Below, piece by piece: positions 54,743-62,881 of a stretch of 64,000 nt of DNA. Below the pieces are notes generated by a model. That model saw only the letters and a program-made list of their open reading frames with translations, did no database searches and was not told where the DNA came from. The DNA lies in assembly GCA_964632395.1 (NCBI GenBank), contig CAZWES010000003.1, positions 1-64,000 on the forward strand, in the 5' to 3' direction. The stretch comes from CAZWES01 sp964632395. Its GTDB lineage: Bacteria > Patescibacteriota > Gracilibacteria > Peribacterales > Peribacteraceae. Numbering within the stretch: the stretch's first letter is position 1; the number at the start of each line of letters is the position of its first letter. The position numbers were made by a program, and so were the translations under genes.

Positions 54743-56998
54743 TCAAACGCACTCAACCGGATCCACATCCACAATTCCATGGAACTCGGGAAGGCGCTTG
54801 AGAATTTCTCTCAAATTTTTTCCGCGCAGGAAGACGTACCAGGTTTTGTTGCCGCCGAATAATGATGGGCTGCGGGAGATTTTAATATTGTGGATCGCCA
54901 TGTCGTCCCTCGATGCTTCGACCGCGCTCAGCACAGGTACGCCCCTCGATACGCCCTTCGGGCTACTCGGGGCTACTCGGGATGACATGGCTAGGTTCTC
55001 GACAAATTTCCTGCTTTCGCTTGCAGCTTTTGGTCCGGAGAAAACAAACCTGATCATCTCTGTCTCTGGTGGATAATTTACTTTTGCACGTTCTGCGAGT
55101 TCGCGTTCAAGATAATTTCTCACATCATGTCTTGCGGCGAGCTCAACTTCAATCGCTCGTGGGCGGAAGGTTTGGATTATCACTTCGCCGGGATCACGGC
55201 GGCCGGCACGTCCGGTCAATTGTGTCAAAAGTTGAAACACGCGCTCGCCGGCACGAAAGTGCGGGAGCGAGAGGCCAACATCTGCAAGTAATACTGCAGC
55301 CAAAGTTACATTCGGAAGATCCAATCCCTTCACGACCGATTGAGTTCCAAGAAGAATATCCGCCTTCCCCGTTTTCATTTTTTCCAACAGCACTCTCATT
55401 TTTTCCGGAGTTTTGAGTGTATCTGCATCGGCTCTAAGTATTCGAGCCTCCGGGAAGAGTTCATCAAGTATGGATTCAACGCGCTGAGTTCCGGCACCCA
55501 CGGGTCTCAATTTCTTGGAAGCGCATTTTGGGCATTGCTCCGGAACTTTATGAGTTTTCCCCGTGTGGTGTGAAAGAAGGTGAGGTCGGGAGCCACGGAA
55601 GTGAACTGTGTAGGGGAGGTGAGTTTCCGGGTCCTCAAATCGGTATCTGCATTCCATGCAAAGGAGGGATGTCGCAAATCCTCTACGATTCAGAAAGAGG
55701 ATGGTTTGCTCGTGATTCTTGAGCCTTGTGCGGATTGCGTTTATCAGGGTTGGAGAAAGCGGGTAGAAGCGATCAAACTGTATCTCTGCAAGATCTATGA
55801 CTTGTACAGAAGGAAGTTTTGCACCGCCGTATCTCTCAGGCAGTTCCACGAGTTGGTACTTATTGGTTTTTGCTTTGTGCCAGGATTCTATGGAGGGGGT
55901 GGCGGAGCCTAGAACAAGCTTCACATCCAAGCTCTCCGCTACCTTCCCTGCATGATACCTAGGCGTCTGCTCGTTTTTGTAAGTCCACTCGTGTTCTTCA
56001 TCCAAGATGATGAGGCCAAGATCATTTAAAGGTGAGAAGAGTGCAGATCTTGATCCAATTACAAGCCTGATCGATCCCTCTTTGCAAGCGCGCCATGCTT
56101 TCCTCCTTTGTGCATCAGTCAGACGGCTGTGGATTATTGCGATTGAGTCACGGTCAACAAGTTGCTGGAATCTCCCAATAAAATTTTCCGTCAACAAAAT
56201 TTCCGGCAGCAGAAGAATTGCAGATTTTCCTTCTTTGATCGTATCCCTGATGAGTGCTGCGTAAACTTCAGTTTTTCCTGATCCTGTGATGCCGAAGAGG
56301 AGCGTCGATCTTGGATCAAGTTTTATGGCTTTGTAGGCTGCGGTTTGGCGGGGTGTGAGAGAGACTTCGCTGATGATGGGGGATGTTGTTTGTTGTGCTT
56401 TGCAAGTTTCTAGTTCCTGGTTTCTAGTTTCTAGTTTCGATTCAATTAGGTTTCGTTCACTGAGTCTTTTTAATACGTCTTTTGATATGCCAGTTTCTTC
56501 GCGAACTTTTTCCCAAGGTGTCCAGTCTTTATCTTTTAGATATTCCAGCAACCATTCCTGATTTTTTCCGAGGCGCTTAGTGTCATCCCTCGATACGCCC
56601 TTCGGGCTACTCGGGGCTACTCGGGATGACATGCAGCGAATCATCAGCTCCTCCACCGGCAACAACTTTTTCCATTCGCCGCCGGGCAACCAAACGCCGA
56701 GCGCCTGGCGCAATGTGCACATGTAATACTCCGCCATCCATCTGGAGGTTTCAATTTGATCTCTTGTCAGGAGTGGACCATCGCCCAGAACCTCGGCAAT
56801 CTCTTTAACGTCATAATTTCCCTCAGGCTTTTTTTCATTAACTTCAGTGACGATACCCTCAACTAGTTGTTTCCTGAGTGGTGCTTTCACAAGCGAGCCA
56901 ACTCCAAATCCTGGTATTCGTATGCAGGATACTGCGTCATAGGTCAATCCATTGCCTATTCCGGCCTGCCTGGTGTTGAGGATTACGGTGGCGTACAT
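54743..56998 (-). CDS. priA: Primosomal helicase PriA with repeat insertions and one zinc site lost
   Basis: About 751 residues. The 3'BD domain (1-100) is followed by the helicase core: GITGSGKTEVYAAL (Walker A), LDEEHEW, GSATPSIES, GTQSVVKGLD and QLTGRAGRRDPGEV. Of the eight zinc-binding cysteines only the first pair (CMEC) and last pair (CPKC) remain; the nested pairs read DPET and SHHT. This removes exactly one of the two zinc sites. Two palindromic repeats insert the same low-complexity peptide (MSSRVAPSSPKGVSR) at about residues 125 and 675. The start is ATG at 56998 or 57004. PriA restarts stalled replication forks. Confidence 0.92.
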   Translation of the reverse strand: MYATVILNTRQAGIGNGLTYDAVSCIRIPGFGVGSLVKAPLRKQLVEGIVTEVNEKKPEGNYDVKEIAEVLGDGPLLTRDQIETSRWMAEYYMCTLRQALGVWLPGGEWKKLLPVEELMIRCMSSRVAPSSPKGVSRDDTKRLGKNQEWLLEYLKDKDWTPWEKVREETGISKDVLKRLSERNLIESKLETRNQELETCKAQQTTSPIISEVSLTPRQTAAYKAIKLDPRSTLLFGITGSGKTEVYAALIRDTIKEGKSAILLLPEILLTENFIGRFQQLVDRDSIAIIHSRLTDAQRRKAWRACKEGSIRLVIGSRSALFSPLNDLGLIILDEEHEWTYKNEQTPRYHAGKVAESLDVKLVLGSATPSIESWHKAKTNKYQLVELPERYGGAKLPSVQVIDLAEIQFDRFYPLSPTLINAIRTRLKNHEQTILFLNRRGFATSLLCMECRYRFEDPETHLPYTVHFRGSRPHLLSHHTGKTHKVPEQCPKCASKKLRPVGAGTQRVESILDELFPEARILRADADTLKTPEKMRVLLEKMKTGKADILLGTQSVVKGLDLPNVTLAAVLLADVGLSLPHFRAGERVFQLLTQLTGRAGRRDPGEVIIQTFRPRAIEVELAARHDVRNYLERELAERAKVNYPPETEMIRFVFSGPKAASESRKFVENLAMSSRVAPSSPKGVSRGVPVLSAVEASRDDMAIHNIKISRSPSLFGGNKTWYVFLRGKNLREILKRLPEFHGIVDVDPVECV
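54899..54989. repeat. Palindromic repeat in the 3' part of priA
   Basis: The ends CATGTCGTCCC and GGGATGACATGG are inverted copies. The interior has TACGCCCTTCGGGCTACTCG, shared with the repeat at 56581. Confidence 0.75.
56581..56632. repeat. Palindromic repeat in the 5' part of priA
   Basis: TGTCATCCCTCGA...TCGGGATGACA, a 52-base unit. It shares its interior with 54899-54989. Confidence 0.75.
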
Positions 56999-57090
56999 GT
57001 CCAATTTGATTGACAGAGTGAGGGTAAGAGCATAGCAAAAAATGATTCACAAGCTCCGATCCCCGGACGTTAGGGGAGGGGAGTTAAGGT

Positions 57091-57471
57091 TTAGGCAGCA
57101 ACAGCGACCAGTTTACCTTTCTCAAGTGCCTCAATCCTTCCCTCGTGGTTTGCGATAGTTTTTTCCATGATGTTTGCACGGCTATATATCTCGGTGGTTT
57201 GTTCATAAAGGTCTTGCTGCATTTCTTCTTTTGCTTTCCTTATCTCTTCTTTTAGGCTTTTTTCCATTGCGGTAATTGTGGCAAGTACAACTTGAAACTG
57301 ATGCTCAATAGTCTTGAATGTATCGTCTGCTTCTCCAAATCTCTTATCAGCCTGATCGAACCTCTTATCGATATCGTCAAACTTACTGTCGACTTGATCA
57401 AATCTCTGAAGGATTTTTTGCACATCAGCCTTCGTGGCCGGCGCCATATCGTCTTTGGGGTTGCTTGCCAT
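57091..57471 (-). CDS. Coiled-coil hypothetical protein, 126 aa
   Basis: Heptad repeats from residue 15 to 120 include a DxxFDDIDKRFDQADKRFG-like segment repeated three times, and it closes EGRIEALEKGK. It is similar in build to the protein at 21935 (ending DKRVEVLEGKA). No catalytic motif is seen. The ATG at 57471 is chosen because the frame upstream is not coiled coil. Divergent from dnaK, sharing its regulatory spacer. Confidence 0.6.
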   Translation of the reverse strand: MASNPKDDMAPATKADVQKILQRFDQVDSKFDDIDKRFDQADKRFGEADDTFKTIEHQFQVVLATITAMEKSLKEEIRKAKEEMQQDLYEQTTEIYSRANIMEKTIANHEGRIEALEKGKLVAVAA

Positions 57472-57550
57472 GGGAGTAGGATGGTAGGGGATGGCGATGC
57501 GAGAAAGCAAGGGTAAATCTGTAATGCCAAAAATTCGTCTTGATATTGCT

Positions 57551-57579
57551 TTGACACACCCCAATTAGCACTCTAATAT
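57551..57579 (+). promoter_or_regulatory. Promoter of dnaK overlapped by CIRCE
   Basis: TTGACA (57551-57556), a 17-base spacer and TAATAT (57574-57579). The -10 lies inside the CIRCE spacer. Confidence 0.7.
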
Positions 57580-57591
57580 AGAGAGTGCCAA
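57565..57591 (+). promoter_or_regulatory. CIRCE operator upstream of dnaK
   Basis: TTAGCACTC (57565-57573), 9 bases and GAGTGCCAA (57583-57591): HrcA operator with one mismatch. A second half-site TTAGCACTC lies at 57666-57674, after a palindromic stretch (57592-57665). Confidence 0.9.
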
Positions 57592-57665
57592 CCGGCTCCG
57601 CGGATGTCTAATCGCCTATTTGGGGCTAAAAATCCACATCCGGGCGACGATCCCGCTCCGCCGGG
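57592..57665. repeat. Palindromic stretch in the dnaK leader
   Basis: GCGGATGT and ACATCCGG arms surround a GGCGATCCCGCTCCGCCGG-like end. That end resembles 33829-33851. Confidence 0.5.
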
Positions 57666-57695
57666 TTAGCACTCTATCTTTTAACTTTAAGTCTC

Positions 57696-59591
57696 ATGGC
57701 AAAAGCAATCGGTATTGATCTTGGAACAACTAATTCCTGCATGGCGTTCGTGGAAGGCGGCGAGCCTGCTGTTATCCCGAATGCGGAGGGAAATAGAACG
57801 ACTCCATCAGTCGTTGCAATCAAGGATGGCGAGAGGTTGGTGGGAGTTTCTGCGAAGCGTCAAGCAGTTACGAATCCGGAGAATACGATTTTCTCATCCA
57901 AGCGATTTATTGGTCACACGCTTGTGGAGGTCAAAAAAGAGGCAGATGCAATGCCATTCGAGGTCAAGGCTGGGAAGGAAAGCCGTGCGACGATCGTAAT
58001 GAACGGGAAGGAACACCTGCCACAGGAAATCAGTGCGATGGTGCTGCAAAAGATGAAGAAGGATGCGGAGGCATACATCGGATCAACTGTGGATAAGGCA
58101 GTTATCACGGTTCCTGCGTACTTCAATGATTCCCAGCGTCAAGCCACCAAGGAGGCAGGTGAGATAGCGGGGCTTGAAGTTCTGCGCATCATAAACGAGC
58201 CGACTGCAGCTGCGCTTGCGTATGGACTTGATAAAGGACAAGATCAGAAAATAATTGTCTATGACTTTGGAGGTGGGACGTTCGATATTTCCGTACTCGA
58301 ACTTGGTGATGGAGTGTTCGAGGTCATTTCCACAAACGGCGATACGCATCTTGGTGGTGATGATTTTGACCAAAAAGTTATTGAGTGGCTTGCAGAGGAA
58401 TTCAAAAAAGATCAGGGCATTGATTTGAGCGGTGATGCAGTTGCTATGCAGCGCTTAAAGGAAGCTGCCGAAAAAGCAAAGATAGAACTCAGCTCTGCAA
58501 CGGAAACTGATATCAATCTTCCATTTATCACGGCCGATAGCTCCGGTCCAAAGCACCTGAATATCAAACTTTCGCGCGGAAAATTTGAGGCGCTTGTCTC
58601 TGATCTTGTAGATCGCACGGTTGGTCCATGTGAGCAAGCGCTAAAGGATGCAAAGATCAACAAGGGCGACATTGACGAGGTTGTGCTTGTTGGTGGAATG
58701 ACGCGTATGCCTGCAATTCAGGCAAAAGTGCAGGAGCTTTTCGGAAAAGAACCGCACAAGGGTGTAAATCCAGATGAAGTTGTTGCAATTGGTGCTGCAA
58801 TCCAGGGTGGAGTACTTTCCGGAGATATCGACAAGGATCTCGTTCTGGTTGATGTCACACCTCTATCACTTGGAATTGAAACTTTGGGTGGTGTTGCAAC
58901 AAAACTCATTGAGCGGAATACCAAGATCCCAACGAGCAAGTCGCAGGTCTTTTCCACGGCTGCAGATAATCAGCCCTCAGTAGAAGTCCATGTTGTACAG
59001 GGAGAGCGCGAAATGGCTGCAGATAACAAGTCACTTGGTCGTTTTATTCTGGATGGCATTCCTCCTGCTCCTCGTGGCATTCCTCAAGTTGAAGTCACAT
59101 TCGATATCGACGCAAATGGAATTATGAATGTGAAGGCGAAGGATAAGGGAACCGGTAAAGAACAGCACATTACTATCCAGGGCTCAACTGGACTTTCCGA
59201 TGAAGAGGTGGAGAAGATGAAGAAAGACGCGGAATTGCATGCCGAAGAAGACAAGAAGAAGCGTGAGGCGGTTGATATTCGAAACCAGGCTGATGCTTTG
59301 GTCTTCAATTTAGAAAAGCAAATGCGCGAGCATGATTCAAAATTGGATGATGAGACCAAGAAGACTATCAACACGGATATCACAGCTTTGAAGGATCTTT
59401 TGAAGGATGAAAACGCGTCACCGGATCAAATAAAGCAGGCAACGGAGATGTTGGGTACGCATGCGCAGAAGATAGGAGAGATCATTTATAAGTCAGGTCA
59501 GCAAGAGCAGGCTGGTGGGGAATCTCAGGAAGGTGAGAAGAAGGATGATGTTGTAGATGCAGAGGTGGTGGATGAGGATAAAAAGGAGTAG
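57696..59591 (+). CDS. dnaK: Chaperone DnaK (Hsp70)
   Basis: 631 residues. The nucleotide-binding domain has AIGIDLGTTNSCMAF, VYDFGGGTFDISVLE and VVLVGGMTRMPAIQ. The linker is DVTPLSLGIETLGG followed by the substrate-binding beta domain and helical lid. The C-terminal end is acidic (KKDDVVDAEVVDEDKKE), as in DnaK. grpE and dnaJ are not adjacent. Repressed by HrcA via CIRCE. Confidence 0.97.
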   Translation: MAKAIGIDLGTTNSCMAFVEGGEPAVIPNAEGNRTTPSVVAIKDGERLVGVSAKRQAVTNPENTIFSSKRFIGHTLVEVKKEADAMPFEVKAGKESRATIVMNGKEHLPQEISAMVLQKMKKDAEAYIGSTVDKAVITVPAYFNDSQRQATKEAGEIAGLEVLRIINEPTAAALAYGLDKGQDQKIIVYDFGGGTFDISVLELGDGVFEVISTNGDTHLGGDDFDQKVIEWLAEEFKKDQGIDLSGDAVAMQRLKEAAEKAKIELSSATETDINLPFITADSSGPKHLNIKLSRGKFEALVSDLVDRTVGPCEQALKDAKINKGDIDEVVLVGGMTRMPAIQAKVQELFGKEPHKGVNPDEVVAIGAAIQGGVLSGDIDKDLVLVDVTPLSLGIETLGGVATKLIERNTKIPTSKSQVFSTAADNQPSVEVHVVQGEREMAADNKSLGRFILDGIPPAPRGIPQVEVTFDIDANGIMNVKAKDKGTGKEQHITIQGSTGLSDEEVEKMKKDAELHAEEDKKKREAVDIRNQADALVFNLEKQMREHDSKLDDETKKTINTDITALKDLLKDENASPDQIKQATEMLGTHAQKIGEIIYKSGQQEQAGGESQEGEKKDDVVDAEVVDEDKKE

Positions 59592-59603
59592 AATTGGTCC
59601 ACT

Positions 59604-60059
59604 ATGAAATCCAAACACTCCCCACTCGCAACCTGGGTCCGCCCACTCTATCTCTACGCAATGTGCCTCGTCTCGCTCATTGTTTTCATAATCGGTGCAA
59701 CTACCATCGGTAACGAATTAATGCGCCGATACATCTTCGGTCTAAAAACAGAATGGTACGAGAATCCGAAGACATCTTGTGAGTACATTCTTACGGGCGA
59801 GAATCTGCCAAAAGAGTCCTACAGAAGGGGAGATGTGTATGTTGAGCCAATCATTGCACCTCAAGATTCCGATGCCGATCTCACTGATGAGGAAAGAAAA
59901 GAGCGATATGAGCGTTGCATAGAAACTCGCACAGAGGATCTTGCACAGCGTTCACGTTATCAGCTTGCAGATAAAATCAGCACGGGGACTACGATGATTA
60001 TCGTGGCGTTGCCTCTGTTCTTCTTCCATTGGAGGATTGCGAGGAAGGAGAAGAAGTGA
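59604..60059 (+). CDS. Two-helix membrane protein, 151 aa
   Basis: Hydrophobic helices at about residues 15-38 and 125-146 flank an external or internal loop with two cysteines (TSCEYIL, YERCIETR) and many acidic residues. No family is recognised. It starts 12 bases after dnaK, so it may share the heat-shock transcript. Confidence 0.55.
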   Translation: MKSKHSPLATWVRPLYLYAMCLVSLIVFIIGATTIGNELMRRYIFGLKTEWYENPKTSCEYILTGENLPKESYRRGDVYVEPIIAPQDSDADLTDEERKERYERCIETRTEDLAQRSRYQLADKISTGTTMIIVALPLFFFHWRIARKEKK

Positions 60060-60122
60060 TAGGCTTCCCTCCCTGTGTTTTGGGATTTGCTTACAAGACC
60101 GCGTGTTAAAGTGATTTCCGCG

Positions 60123-60272
60123 ATGTGCTCTGATTTCGCAGTCATATGCGTTATTGGTGCATTTGTAGCTGGTGAATTGATTTCCTTGATTGCTAATCTT
60201 CTTGGTGCTACATTGTCAATGTTAACAGCGATGGAATTTGAGAGGGTTCTCGAAGAATCTTACTATGAATAA
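60123..60272 (+). CDS. Small membrane protein, 49 aa
   Basis: A single hydrophobic stretch (AVICVIGAFVAGELISLIANLL) is followed by an acidic tail (EFERVLEESYYE). The start at 60123 (MCSDFAV) is one choice; an upstream ATG at 60075 adds 16 residues. Overlaps the next small frame by 8 bases, suggesting coupling. Confidence 0.4.
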   Translation: MCSDFAVICVIGAFVAGELISLIANLLGATLSMLTAMEFERVLEESYYE

Positions 60273-60396
60273 TCTTGATAGCATCATGGTACAAGGCCAG
60301 ATCGCAATAGCACTGATGATGTGTGGACTGCTGCTTGCGATAATCGCACATCGCCTGGGGAGGCGCGGCGGAGGCCATAGTTGTGGCTGCAGATGA
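60265..60396 (+). CDS. Small single-pass protein, 43 aa
   Basis: One helix (IAIALMMCGLLLAIIAHRL) is followed by a tail RRGGGHSCGCR with His and two Cys that could bind a metal. It starts inside the end of the previous small gene (ATG at 60265). Small, but its length, coupling and Cys-rich end make it plausible. Confidence 0.35.
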   Translation: MNNLDSIMVQGQIAIALMMCGLLLAIIAHRLGRRGGGHSCGCR

Positions 60397-60412
60397 GATA
60401 GGGAAAATGGAC

Positions 60413-61399
60413 TTATAGTTTTCCTCCAACCATCTCTGCCAGTTCAACCAATCTGCAGCTGTATCCCCACTCGTTATCGTACCAACCGAGTGTTTTTACC
60501 ATGCAGCAGCCTCCTTCATTCATAACGCTCGTGGAAAGTGCATCCACAATTCCACTTCGTGAATCACCGACGTAATCCTTCAGCACAAGCGGTCTCTCTT
60601 CATATCCCAAAATTCCCTTCATCGCACCCTCGGATGCTTTTTTGAATGCGGCATTCACTTCTTTAGCTGTTGTTTCCTTCTTAACAATCACACTCAAGTC
60701 CGTGATGGAGCCTGTTGGAGTTGGCACGCGCACGGCCATCCCATCGAGCTTTCCCTTCAAATCAGGAATCACAAGCCCCACAGCTTTTGCTGCACCAGTT
60801 GTCGTTGGGACCATGTTTTCCGCAGCGGCACGCGCTCTGCGTAAATCCTTGTGTGGAAGATCAAGTAGCCTCTGCCCGTTCGTGTAGCTGTGGATGGTCG
60901 TCATAAAGCCGTGCTCTATCCCGAACTCATCGTTCAAAACTTTTGCCATTGGGGCAAGGCAGTTTGTTGTGCAGGAAGCATTGGAGATTACATCCATCGT
61001 CTTCGGGTCATACTGATCCTCATTCACGCCGAGTACAAAAGTTCCGTCAATATCACCTTTTCCGGGTGCCGAGAGGATCACTTTCTTTGCACCAGCTTTG
61101 ATGTGCTTTGCAGCGTCCTCGCGCTTTCGGAAAACTCCGGTGCACTCCAGAGCCACATCAACGTTGAGTTTGGAGTGGGGGAGATCTTTCGGGTCTTTTT
61201 CTGCAGTCATTTTTACTCCATCAAACGCCTTGGGGTTCTGGTATTTTCCGTAAGTTGAGTCAAACTCAAATAGGTGTTTTAACGTATCATCATCAGTCAG
61301 GTCATTAATTAGCACCACATTTATATCCGGGTGTTTTTCCAGGATTATGCGAAGCACTTGGCGTCCGATTCGGCCGAAGCCGTTTATGGCGAGGTTCAT
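60413..61399 (-). CDS. gap: Glyceraldehyde-3-phosphate dehydrogenase
   Basis: 328 residues. NAD-binding AINGFGRIGRQVLR, the catalytic ISNASCTTNCLAPMAKVL with the nucleophile Cys, and RVPTPTGSITDLSV. The C-terminal WYDNEWGYSCRLVEL is complete. It is the central glycolytic step, one of few metabolic enzymes in the window. It stands alone; no pgk follows. Confidence 0.96.
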   Translation of the reverse strand: MNLAINGFGRIGRQVLRIILEKHPDINVVLINDLTDDDTLKHLFEFDSTYGKYQNPKAFDGVKMTAEKDPKDLPHSKLNVDVALECTGVFRKREDAAKHIKAGAKKVILSAPGKGDIDGTFVLGVNEDQYDPKTMDVISNASCTTNCLAPMAKVLNDEFGIEHGFMTTIHSYTNGQRLLDLPHKDLRRARAAAENMVPTTTGAAKAVGLVIPDLKGKLDGMAVRVPTPTGSITDLSVIVKKETTAKEVNAAFKKASEGAMKGILGYEERPLVLKDYVGDSRSGIVDALSTSVMNEGGCCMVKTLGWYDNEWGYSCRLVELAEMVGGKL

Positions 61400-61443
61400 A
61401 GGTTAAAGGGGGAATTGATGTGAGTATATGTTACACCATTGGT

Positions 61444-61902
61444 TTAAGGCGACTGCTTCATTAATTCGCGGATGCCTGTTGTTATTTGGGAGTTTTCGCC
61501 AAATGCAGCATGCCGACGTTTTTCTAGAACTGTTTGACATAGGTATTCGACTAGCCCTTCTAGTATTTCCACGGCTTTGACGACATCCTCATTTTGCACT
61601 TGTCCTAATTGGTTTTTGATACGTGTAGCTTCTTCTTTCAAAAATTGCAAAAATGTAACAGGATCTCTTATTTGCATTAAATCATTGGAGATGTTTTCCA
61701 ATATCCTATTCACTGTGCATATAAAGGCTTGTAGAGCTCTTAAACAATCGGTGTAATCTGCTGATACTAATGATGCTTCTATGGAATTGCGGATGAAATC
61801 ATAGTTGAATCTGAATGTGTCGGGGCAATGCTGTACGAAAACACTTCTGAACTCCTCAGGAACTTCCGGCAGAGTAGCCGCTTCTTCAGGTGCAGCATTC
61901 AT
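61444..61902 (-). CDS. Hypothetical helical protein, 152 aa
   Basis: Unrecognised all-helical protein without signal peptide (FLQFLKEEATRIKNQLGQVQ, VEILEGLVEYLCQTVLEKRR). It starts with MNAAPEEAATLPEVPEE. Similar in type to 15049 and 28259, but no clear sequence match. Divergent from the methyltransferase gene. Confidence 0.5.
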   Translation of the reverse strand: MNAAPEEAATLPEVPEEFRSVFVQHCPDTFRFNYDFIRNSIEASLVSADYTDCLRALQAFICTVNRILENISNDLMQIRDPVTFLQFLKEEATRIKNQLGQVQNEDVVKAVEILEGLVEYLCQTVLEKRRHAAFGENSQITTGIRELMKQSP

Positions 61903-61993
61903 GCTCCTACTCTATTCCCGGGTGTGGGATCTGCAAGGGGTTTTTATGAGCATGTGTTTGTGGCTTATTGATGAGCCAAAGTCCGATTTGCGC

Positions 61994-61999
61994 TACAAT
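61994..61999 (+). promoter_or_regulatory. -10 box TACAAT of the methyltransferase gene, leaderless type
   Basis: TACAAT ends 6 bases before the ATG at 62006. Confidence 0.5.
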
Positions 62000-62005
62000 G
62001 GATGT

Positions 62006-62722
62006 ATGCAACAACGTTTCTACAAAGATCTGGCATATCTGTACGATATTGTCTACTCGGATAAGGATTACAAAAAGGAATCTGAGAAGCTACTCAGGCA
62101 GATCAGGCAATACAAGAAATCACGTGGCAGTGATCTCCTGGAGGTTGCGTGCGGAACAGGTAGCTTCCTCAAATACCTCAAGAAAAACTTCAGATGTACC
62201 GGCGTTGATGTGAATCCGGAAATGCTTAAGATTGCGAAGAAGAAGGTTTCGGGTATCACTTTAAAGAAAGCAAATATGATGAATATGAATCTTAAGAAGA
62301 AGTTTGATGTGGTTGTGTGCCTTTTTAGCTCAATCGGTTATGCAAAGACTCAGAGTAACCTCAAAAAAGTGATGAAGGTATTTGCAAATCATCTAAAGCC
62401 CGGAGGAGTTTGCATCGTTCATGGATTCATAACACCTGCTCAGTTCATTCCGGGTAGTAAACATGTTGTGGTGCGCGAGGAAAAAGATATTGCTGTTGTT
62501 AGGATGGCTGCGGGAAAAAGAAAGGGAAAAGTCGCTACGTTTAATTTCAATTTCCTTGTTTTCAAGCGTGGGAAGGGAATAGAGCACTTTGTGGATCGGC
62601 ATGTGCTTGGGCTTTTTGAGCATCGGGAAGTGCTTGCTGCAATGGAGAAAGCAGGGCTAAGGGCAAAGCATGTGAATAAAAATGAGAAGAAGAATGGGAT
62701 TTATGTGGGGGTGAAATCTTGA
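62006..62722 (+). CDS. SAM-dependent class I methyltransferase
   Basis: 238 residues. The SAM-binding motif is LLEVACGTGSFLKYL, followed by GVDVNPEMLKIAKKK (acidic ribose contact), DVVVCLFSSIGYA and LKPGGVCIVHGF. It belongs with small-molecule type methyltransferases (the family of MycE/NDMT-like enzymes). The N-terminal YKDLAYLYDIVYSDKDYKKE is typical. The substrate is not deducible. Start supported by the TACAAT box 6 bases upstream. Confidence 0.88.
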   Translation: MQQRFYKDLAYLYDIVYSDKDYKKESEKLLRQIRQYKKSRGSDLLEVACGTGSFLKYLKKNFRCTGVDVNPEMLKIAKKKVSGITLKKANMMNMNLKKKFDVVVCLFSSIGYAKTQSNLKKVMKVFANHLKPGGVCIVHGFITPAQFIPGSKHVVVREEKDIAVVRMAAGKRKGKVATFNFNFLVFKRGKGIEHFVDRHVLGLFEHREVLAAMEKAGLRAKHVNKNEKKNGIYVGVKS

Positions 62723-62724
62723 GG

Positions 62725-62866
62725 CAGTCGCGCGGGTATGTCCGAAGGACTACCCGCGCAGAGGCAATAATGCTTACATCGAGCCTGCGGCAAGCATTCT
62801 TGTCCTGCGCGGGTAGTCACTAAATCGCCGCGCGATTTCGTGACATACCCGCGCGACTATCTTTCG
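62725..62866. repeat. Intergenic palindromic repeat before cca
   Basis: GTCGCGCGGGTATGTC (62727-62742) and its complement GACATACCCGCGCGAC (62842-62857) enclose an inner TACCCGCGCAG/CTGCGCGGGTA pair. It is a nested hairpin with no coding content. Confidence 0.7.
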
Positions 62867-62881
62867 TGTAACCTTTCACTG

